Assembly: GCA_023426365.1 (NCBI GenBank)
Contig: JAFAAW010000061.1
Location: 1-27,676 of the forward strand
From: Pseudomonadota bacterium
GTDB taxonomy: Bacteria; Pseudomonadota; Alphaproteobacteria; Rhodospirillales; Magnetospirillaceae
Length of the DNA: 27,676 nt
Reading direction: 5' to 3'
Shown piece by piece: positions 22,566 through 27,676 of this stretch. The notes under the pieces were generated by a model. The model was not told where the DNA came from and searched no databases. It saw only the letters and a program-made list of their open reading frames with translations. Position 1 is the stretch's first letter; every line of letters starts with the position of its first letter. Both the position numbers and the translations under genes were made by a program.

Positions 22566-22895
22566 TCAATCCTCTTCCACCGTCCCGTCATCCATTTCGG
22601 CCTGGCGCACATGGGCCACGATTTCCGCCAGCATGCCGTTCACGTGGGCATCCGCCGCCGAATAGAAGATCTGCCGTCCCAGCCGTTCGGCCCGCACCAG
22701 CCGGGCGCCGCGCAACAGGCGCAGGTGGTGGCTGGTCAGCGAGGCCGACACGCCCGCCTCGGCCGCCACGTCGTTGACGCATTTCGGCTCGAACAGGCAC
22801 GCCAGCAGGATTTTCAGCCGCGTCGGGTCACCCAGCAGCCGGAACGTCTCGGTGATGACGGCAATCTGTTCTTCGTCGGAGGCTACACGTCGCAT
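22566..22895 (-). CDS. ArsR/SmtB-family metal-sensing repressor
   Basis: A 109-residue winged-helix repressor: FRLLGDPTRLKILLACL (18-34), recognition helix SASLTSHHLRLLRGARLVRAE (~50-70) and wing RLGRQIFYSAA. The alpha-3 segment reads KCVNDVAAEAG with one Cys (39), not the CxC of classical arsenic/cadmium sensors. The last helix carries D82-x-H84-x10-H95, the first three ligands of the alpha-5 zinc/cobalt/nickel site of SmtB and CzrA; the fourth position (98) is Gln, with Glu at 100. It is therefore probably a zinc- or cobalt-type sensor. It heads a run of five minus-strand genes and is preceded by a promoter with an SmtB-like operator, so it is likely autoregulated. Confidence 0.9.
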   Translation of the reverse strand: MRRVASDEEQIAVITETFRLLGDPTRLKILLACLFEPKCVNDVAAEAGVSASLTSHHLRLLRGARLVRAERLGRQIFYSAADAHVNGMLAEIVAHVRQAEMDDGTVEED

Positions 22896-22903
22896 GTCAC
22901 GCC

Positions 22904-22933
22904 CGTATATATGAATACCTGTTCAGGTGTCAA
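22904..22933 (-). promoter_or_regulatory. Promoter and SmtB/CzrA-like operator of the ArsR-led operon
   Basis: On the minus strand a perfect TTGACA (22933-22928), an 18-base spacer and TATACG (22909-22904). Within the spacer lies TGAACA-GG-TATTCA (22925-22912), an imperfect inverted repeat of the form known for SmtB/CzrA-type repressors (TGAACA-N2-TATTCA). A bound repressor would block this promoter. The -35 starts one base after the stop of the upstream methyltransferase gene. Confidence 0.72.
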
Positions 22934-23560
22934 TCATAGGCGGCGGAAAACCCGCCAGCGATATTGCTGCACCCGGCCCTCGGGGGTGTGGTGTGCTTCG
23001 TCGCGCACCTGCTCCAGCCGGAAATGGGGGGCCAGAAGGGAGGCCAGCTCGTCGTTGTCGTGGCGCGCCACCGGCAGCCCGGCGCAGCGTTCGGGGCCGT
23101 CGGGCGCGAAACCGCCCAGAATGGCGATGCCGCCCGGCACCAGCGCGGTGGCCATCACCTCGGCGTATTTGCGCTGGTCGCCGGGGTCGGTCAGGAAGTG
23201 AAAGCAGGCGCGGTCGTGCCACAGCTCGAACAGTCCCGGCACCGGGCGCCATTCCAGCACGTCGGCCTCGATCCAAGCCACGTCGTCGGCCAGCGGCCCC
23301 AGCCGTTCGGCCACGGCCGCGATGGCGGCGGGGGCGACGTCCAGCACCGCCAGATGCACCCAGCCGCGCATGGCAAGCTGATCCACCAGGAACGACTGGC
23401 CGCCGCCCACGTCGATGATGCCGGCGTCGCGGCGCAGCCCGGCCGCGGCGATCAGTTCCAGCGACGTGGCGGGGTCGGGCTGATGCCAACTGGCCGCCTC
23501 GGGGGGCAGGCGTTCCCACACGGCTTGCCAATGGGTCAGGCGGTCGTCGCTTGTGGTCAT
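22934..23560 (-). CDS. Class I SAM-dependent methyltransferase
   Basis: A 208-residue cytosolic methyltransferase. The N-terminus has HWQAVWERLPPEAASWHQPDPATSL, then motif I IIDVGGGQSFLVDQL (48-62), the acidic end of strand 2 (VLDVA), D/A-containing IEADVLEW and motif IV-like WHDRACFHFLTDP, followed by LVPGGIAILGGFAPDGPERCAGLPV. This pattern belongs to small-molecule or thiol/metalloid methyltransferase-like proteins, but the substrate cannot be read from the sequence. The ATG has AGGA nine bases upstream. It is divergent from the DAHP synthase gene. It is on the same strand as the ArsR operon and ends right at its promoter, so it could share regulation only by read-through. Confidence 0.85.
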   Translation of the reverse strand: MTTSDDRLTHWQAVWERLPPEAASWHQPDPATSLELIAAAGLRRDAGIIDVGGGQSFLVDQLAMRGWVHLAVLDVAPAAIAAVAERLGPLADDVAWIEADVLEWRPVPGLFELWHDRACFHFLTDPGDQRKYAEVMATALVPGGIAILGGFAPDGPERCAGLPVARHDNDELASLLAPHFRLEQVRDEAHHTPEGRVQQYRWRVFRRL

Positions 23561-23650
23561 GGGGCATATCCTAACGGACAGGTGGCATCTTTGCAGCTTC
23601 CATCGCCGGGAGGGGTGGAAATCCGCGGCCCTTCATTATATAGAGAACGC

Positions 23651-23671
23651 CTCGCATCTCGCGCATGCGAG
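23651..23671 (+). other. Leader hairpin upstream of the DAHP synthase gene
   Basis: CTCGCAT / ATGCGAG pairs perfectly over seven bases around a seven-base loop. A TATATA/TATAGA element just upstream (23637-23644) could be a -10, which would place the hairpin at the start of the 5' leader. No T-run follows, so it is not a terminator. Confidence 0.4.
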
Positions 23672-23701
23672 CGTGCTCACCTTTGATGTTTTGAGGACTC
23701 G

Positions 23702-25084
23702 ATGGCCGCAGAGTGGACGCCGGATAGCTGGCGCTCGAAACCGATCGTTCAGGTTCCCACCTACCCCGACCAGGCCAAGCTGGCCGAAGCCGAGGCGACC
23801 CTGTCCAAGTATCCGCCGCTGGTGTTCGCCGGCGAGGCCCGTCGCCTTAGGGCGTCGCTGGCCGATGTGGCCGAGGGCAAGGCGTTTCTGCTCCAGGGCG
23901 GCGATTGCGCCGAGAGCTTCGTCGAGTTTTCCGCCAACAACATCCGCGACACTTTCCGCGTGCTGCTGCAGATGGCGGTGGTGCTGACCTACGGCGCCGC
24001 CATGCCGGTGGTCAAGGTCGGCCGCATGGCCGGCCAGTTCGCCAAGCCGCGCTCGGCCGATACCGAGGTGATCGACGGCGTCGAGCTGCCCAGCTATCGC
24101 GGCGACATCATCAACGGCTCGGAATTCACGCCCGAGGCCCGTATTCCCGATCCGGACCGCATGCTGCGCGCCTACAACCAGTCGGCCGCCACGCTGAACC
24201 TGCTGCGCGCCTTCGCCCAGGGCGGCTATGCCGACCTGCACAAGGTGCACCAGTGGACGCTGGGCTGCGTGTCGGGCAGCCTGCAGGGCAAGCTGTACGA
24301 GGACCTGTGCAACCGCCTGTCCGAGACCCTGGCCTTCATGGAAGCCTGCGGCCTGACCAGCGAAAGCACCCCGCAGATCCGCGAGACCGACTTCTTCACC
24401 TCGCACGAGGCGCTGCTGCTGCCCTACGAGCAGGCGCTGACCCGCGTGGATTCCACCTCGGGCGACTGGTACGACTGCTCGGCCCACATGCTGTGGATCG
24501 GCGAGCGCACCCGCCAGCTTGATGCCGGCCACGTGGAGTTCCTGCGCGGCGTCAAGAACCCGATCGGCTTCAAGGCCGGTCCGTCCATGTCCACCGACGA
24601 TCTGCTGAACCTGATCGACACCCTGAACCCCGAGAACGAGCCGGGCCGCATCACGGTGATCACCCGCATGGGTGCCGAGAAGATCGAGGAGAAGCTGCCC
24701 GCCCTGATCCGCGCCGTCGAGCGCGAGGGCCGCAAGGTGGTGTGGTCGTGCGATCCCATGCACGCCAACACCGTCAAGGCCGGCAATTACAAGACCCGCG
24801 AGTTCGACCGCATCCTGGGCGAGGTCCGGGCCTTCTTCGCCGTGCACAAGGCCGAGGGCACCCATGCCGGCGGCGTGCATTTCGAGATGACCGGCCAGGA
24901 CGTGACCGAATGCGTCGGCGGCACCCGCGCGGTGACCGAGGCGCGTCTGGGCGACCGTTATCACACCCATTGCGACCCGCGCCTGAACGCCAATCAGGCG
25001 TTGGAACTGGCGTTCCTGATGGCCGATGCCCTCAAGGGCGAACGCGCGCAGGCGCTGGCCAAGCAAAGGGTCGCGTCGCGATGA
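23702..25084 (+). CDS. Class II 3-deoxy-7-phosphoheptulonate (DAHP) synthase
   Basis: First enzyme of the shikimate pathway: joins phosphoenolpyruvate and erythrose 4-phosphate. The 460-residue protein is of the class II (plant/mycobacterial) type. Conserved segments are LQGGDCAESF with metal ligand Cys69, MPVVKVGRMAGQFAKPRS, YRGDIINGSEF, SHEALLLPYEQAL, HMLWIGERTRQLD, GFKAGPSM, VVWSCDPMHANT with His354, GGVHFEMTGQDVTEC with Glu395, and HCDPRLNANQ with Asp425. These correspond to the known C/H/E/D metal set. The ATG has GAGGA five bases upstream. The stop overlaps the ATG of the next gene (ATGA). It lacks the long N-terminal allosteric extension of the mycobacterial enzyme, so feedback control may differ. 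Confidence 0.95.
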   Translation: MAAEWTPDSWRSKPIVQVPTYPDQAKLAEAEATLSKYPPLVFAGEARRLRASLADVAEGKAFLLQGGDCAESFVEFSANNIRDTFRVLLQMAVVLTYGAAMPVVKVGRMAGQFAKPRSADTEVIDGVELPSYRGDIINGSEFTPEARIPDPDRMLRAYNQSAATLNLLRAFAQGGYADLHKVHQWTLGCVSGSLQGKLYEDLCNRLSETLAFMEACGLTSESTPQIRETDFFTSHEALLLPYEQALTRVDSTSGDWYDCSAHMLWIGERTRQLDAGHVEFLRGVKNPIGFKAGPSMSTDDLLNLIDTLNPENEPGRITVITRMGAEKIEEKLPALIRAVEREGRKVVWSCDPMHANTVKAGNYKTREFDRILGEVRAFFAVHKAEGTHAGGVHFEMTGQDVTECVGGTRAVTEARLGDRYHTHCDPRLNANQALELAFLMADALKGERAQALAKQRVASR

Positions 25085-26217
25085 CCCCTTCGGCCGACGA
25101 TATCCCGCGCCTGACGGATCACTACTTCAAGCGCACCAGGGAAATCGTCGGCCGCTACGGGGACGTGGACGTCACCTATGCGGTGTTCATGCGCCGCCCC
25201 GTGCTGGCCGCCTGGCGGCTGGCGGCCGATTGGCTCAGGGGGGTGCAGGCAGAACGGGGGCGTGCCGTCGCGGTCACGCCCCTTTTCGATGAGGGGGCAT
25301 GGGTCGGCGCCGGCGAGCCGATGCTGCTGATCACCGGGTCCTTCCACGATCTGGTCGATTGCGAAACCATCCTGCTGCAAAAGCTGGGCGCGGCGTGCGT
25401 CGCCGCCTACAACGCCTACCAGATGTGCGTGGACCTGCCCCAGGTGGCCTTTCTGGCCATGGAGGCCCGGCACTGCGCAGGCGCCGAGATGCACGAATTG
25501 ATGGGCTATGCCGCCGCCGTCGGGTCCGAGGCGGCGCGCCGCGGGGTGGGGGCCAAGGGCTTCATCGGCACCTCGACCGACGCCGCCGCGCCCTTCTTCG
25601 GCACGGTTTCGGGCAAGGGCACCATGCCGCACGCCCTGATCGGCTACGCCGGTTCCACCCTGCGCGCCGCCGAGATGTTCGTGGAAACCTATCCCGACGA
25701 CGACCTGATCGTGCTGTCCGACTTCTTCGGGCGCGAGATCACCGACATGCTCGAGGTCTGCCGCCGTTTCCCCGACATGGCCGCCGCCGGGCGCGTGCAT
25801 GTTCGCCTCGACACCCATGGCGGCCGCTTCATCGAGGGGCTGGACCCGCAGGCCTCCTATGCGGTGCTGGAGCGCCACGTGCCCAAGGCCATCCGCGGCT
25901 ATCGCACCGAAGCCGAGTTGAAGCTGCTGGTCGGCACCGGCGTGTCGGCGGCGGCGGTCTGGCACATGCGCGAGCAATTGGACAGGGCCGGCTTTGGCCG
26001 GGTGGGCATCGTCGGCTCCAGCGGTTTCGGTCCGGCCAAGTGCAAGGTGATGGCCTATGCCCGCGCCCCGCTGGACGTGGTGGGAACCGGGTCGTTCCTG
26101 CCCGCCGATTGGGGCGAAACCTATGCCACCACCGACGTCATCGCCTATGGCGGCGCCCGTCGGGTCAAGGTGGGACGCGAGTTCCTGTGGTCGGCCCTGG
26201 ACCGACTTTCAACATAA
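25081..26217 (+). CDS. pncB: Nicotinate phosphoribosyltransferase-like protein
   Basis: Catalyses formation of nicotinate mononucleotide from nicotinate and PRPP in NAD salvage. The 378-residue protein shows an N-terminal LTDHYFKRT (the TDxYxxxM-like opening), AVTPLFDEGAWVGAGEPMLLITGSF, FLAMEARHCAGAE, the GTMPHALIG active-site segment, the Asp-containing VRLDTHGGRF (equivalent to RLDSGD), and the phosphate-binding IVGSSGFGPAK. It is shorter than E. coli PncB (~400 aa) and belongs to the archaeal/alphaproteobacterial-type subgroup, so a related substrate such as another pyridine carboxylate is possible. The ATG overlaps the DAHP synthase stop (ATGA), so it is translationally coupled to aromatic biosynthesis. 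Confidence 0.87.
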   Translation: MTPSADDIPRLTDHYFKRTREIVGRYGDVDVTYAVFMRRPVLAAWRLAADWLRGVQAERGRAVAVTPLFDEGAWVGAGEPMLLITGSFHDLVDCETILLQKLGAACVAAYNAYQMCVDLPQVAFLAMEARHCAGAEMHELMGYAAAVGSEAARRGVGAKGFIGTSTDAAAPFFGTVSGKGTMPHALIGYAGSTLRAAEMFVETYPDDDLIVLSDFFGREITDMLEVCRRFPDMAAAGRVHVRLDTHGGRFIEGLDPQASYAVLERHVPKAIRGYRTEAELKLLVGTGVSAAAVWHMREQLDRAGFGRVGIVGSSGFGPAKCKVMAYARAPLDVVGTGSFLPADWGETYATTDVIAYGGARRVKVGREFLWSALDRLST

Positions 26218-26268
26218 GATGCATGCCGTTCGTTCTTTTGGATAGGCAGTATGATGGTGTGACACGCG

Positions 26269-26274
26269 TATAAT
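26269..26274 (+). promoter_or_regulatory. Perfect -10 hexamer upstream of the chemoreceptor gene
   Basis: TATAAT at 26269-26274, 33 bases before the chemoreceptor ATG. No acceptable -35 lies at 16-18 bases (GCAGTA at 17), so the promoter may need an activator or be weak. The flagellar sigma-28 pattern is not present. Confidence 0.4.
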
Positions 26275-26307
26275 CCCAGGCGGCTCAGCCAAAAGGGGGA
26301 GCGCGTC

Positions 26308-27676
26308 ATGGCCATCCGGTCCGGTATCACCATCAAATTGCTGTCCACCGCCGCCCTGGCGGCGGCCGGCTTCGTCATCCTTGCGGCCATGGCGCTGTCG
26401 CAGCTTTACGACGTGATGATCGAAAACCGTGTGACCAAGGTGCGCAACCTGACGGAAACCGCACGCGGCGTGGTGCAGAGTTTCCATGACCGCGCCACGG
26501 CGGGCGAGTTCGATCAGGCCACCGCCCAGCGCATGGCGCGCGAAGCGCTGCGCAATGTGCGCTACGACCAGGTGGAGTATTTCTTCGTCTACACCCACGA
26601 GGGCGTCAACGTGCTGCTGCCGCCCCGGCCCGAGCGCGAGGGCAGCCTGATGCTGGAGACGAAGGATTCAGACGGCGTCCTGTTCATCCGTGAAATGATC
26701 GAGCGGGCCAAGGACGGCGGCGGCACGGTATTCTATAAATTCCCCCGCCCGGGATCGGACGTGCCGGCGGAAAAGGTTTCCTTCGCGCTTGATTTCGCCC
26801 CGTGGAAATGGGCGATCGGCACCGGCATCTACATCGACGACGTCAAGACCGAGTTCCGCGCCGCCGCCTTCAAGTTCGGGGCGGTTTTCCTCGCCGTGAT
26901 GGTGTTGTCCATCGGTCTGGTGGTGGCCCTGTCGCGCCATATCGGCGGCGGCGTCATCCGCCTGGTCGGAGTCACCGAGCGGCTGGCGGCGCGCGACTTC
27001 GCCGTCGCGGTCCCGGAAACCGGCCGCACGGACGAGATCGGCCACCTGGCCAGGGCGGTGGCGGTGCTGCGCGACGGTGCCGCCGAGGCCGAGGCGCTGC
27101 GGGCCCGGCAGGAGGGCCTGAAGGCCGAGTCGGAGGCCGAGCGCCGCGCCGGCCTGCTCAAGGTCGCCGACGGGTTCGAAGGCAGTGTCAAACGCGTGGC
27201 CGACGCCATCACCTCGGCCGCCGGCCAGTTGGAAGGCGCGGCGCAGACGGTGTCGGGCGCGGTGGACACCGCCTCGGAACAGGCCAGTTCGGTGGCCGCC
27301 GCCGCCGAGGAAGCCTCGGCCAACGTGGCCACGGTGGCGACCGCCGCCGAGGAGCTGTCCGCCTCCATCGCCGAGATCAGCCGGCAGGTGCAATCGGCGT
27401 CGTCCACCTCGTCCGAGGCGGTGGGCGAGGCCCGGCGCACCAACGAACTGGTGGAGGGGCTGGCCCAGACGGCCACCCGCATCGGCGAGGTGGTCAGCCT
27501 GATCAACGACATTGCCAGCCAGACCAACCTGCTGGCGCTCAACGCCACCATCGAGGCGGCGCGCGCGGGCGAAGCCGGCAAGGGCTTTGCGGTGGTGGCG
27601 GGCGAGGTGAAAAGCCTTGCCAACCAGACCGCCAAGGCGACCGACGAGATCGGCAGCCAGATCGCGGCGGTGCAGG
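26308..27676 (+). CDS. Methyl-accepting chemotaxis protein (sCache_2-HAMP), 3' truncated by window
   Basis: Chemoreceptor, 456 codons visible, running off the right edge with no stop. Transmembrane helix 1 (~9-31) is followed by a periplasmic single Cache domain (~40-185) with the sCache_2 features YDQVEYFFVYTHEGVNVLLPP and FAPWKWAIGTGIYIDDV. Helix 2 lies at ~190-210 and a HAMP domain at ~212-265 (VTERLAARDFAVAVPETGRTDEIGHLARAV). Then comes the cytoplasmic signalling rod with the conserved hairpin tip INDIASQTNLLALNATIEAARAGEAGKGFAVVA (~398-430). sCache_2 receptors typically bind small organic acids, but this ligand is unknown. The ATG at 26308 has GGGGGAG seven bases upstream. No other chemotaxis gene is adjacent. 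Confidence 0.94.
   Translation, partial: MAIRSGITIKLLSTAALAAAGFVILAAMALSQLYDVMIENRVTKVRNLTETARGVVQSFHDRATAGEFDQATAQRMAREALRNVRYDQVEYFFVYTHEGVNVLLPPRPEREGSLMLETKDSDGVLFIREMIERAKDGGGTVFYKFPRPGSDVPAEKVSFALDFAPWKWAIGTGIYIDDVKTEFRAAAFKFGAVFLAVMVLSIGLVVALSRHIGGGVIRLVGVTERLAARDFAVAVPETGRTDEIGHLARAVAVLRDGAAEAEALRARQEGLKAESEAERRAGLLKVADGFEGSVKRVADAITSAAGQLEGAAQTVSGAVDTASEQASSVAAAAEEASANVATVATAAEELSASIAEISRQVQSASSTSSEAVGEARRTNELVEGLAQTATRIGEVVSLINDIASQTNLLALNATIEAARAGEAGKGFAVVAGEVKSLANQTAKATDEIGSQIAAVQ

Noticed and set aside
23665..23694. Nine-codon leader peptide before the DAHP synthase gene
   Set aside because: It has no ribosome site and only one Phe among its codons, no Trp or Tyr, so aromatic attenuation is not supported.

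Overview
This is a GC-rich (roughly two-thirds G+C by eye), densely coded bacterial chromosome segment. The gene families, the large signalling proteins, the RpoH-type sigma factor and the DAHP synthase/NAPRTase pairing suggest an alphaproteobacterium, most likely a Magnetospirillum-like member of the Rhodospirillales. That assignment is an impression from protein families, not a database result. I see no rRNA, tRNA, CRISPR array, insertion sequence or phage gene. About 26 protein genes are supported, and the last one runs off the right edge.

Layout. Bases 1-3058 carry a type I secretion ABC transporter and its membrane-fusion partner, coupled by an ATGA overlap. A G-quadruplex-like run separates them from a convergent gene for a small membrane-anchored coiled-coil protein. 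Bases 3928-10458 look like a putrescine/polyamine locus: a glutamine-synthetase-family ligase (gamma-glutamylpolyamine synthetase type), a convergent divergent-type DapB-like reductase, then potF-potG-potH-potI ending in a strong UUCG-loop terminator. Bases 10689-13865 hold a FadR-type GntR regulator and two different MFS transporters in one operon. Bases 13897-16101 hold a second-type RpoH-like sigma factor with a downstream zinc-ribbon gene, divergent from an OxyR-like LysR regulator. That regulator has lost the peroxide-sensing cysteine, but an OxyR-type operator sits between the two genes. Bases 16208-18760 encode a CBS(4)-PAS-GGDEF-EAL c-di-GMP protein. Bases 19043-20790 hold three poorly known genes, including an HPt-receiver protein that has lost both phosphorylation sites.

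Bases 20809-22895 form a minus-strand run of five closely spaced genes: an ArsR/SmtB metal-type repressor, two small unknown proteins (one SpoVG-like), a ChaC-type glutathione-degrading enzyme and a protein ending in an RMF-like (ribosome hibernation) segment. A good promoter with an SmtB/CzrA-like operator inside its spacer precedes the run. This is my best candidate for an undescribed functional unit: metal- or thiol-responsive glutathione turnover linked to ribosome silencing. Upstream lies a SAM methyltransferase gene, followed divergently by a class II DAHP synthase gene translationally coupled to a nicotinate phosphoribosyltransferase gene, and finally a Cache-HAMP chemoreceptor truncated by the window end.

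The second candidate of interest is the sigma factor/OxyR-like pair. The operator is centred close to -65 of the predicted sigma-factor start and also lies across the regulator's own promoter, as expected of a LysR-type divergent switch, but the regulator is unlikely to sense peroxide in the usual way.
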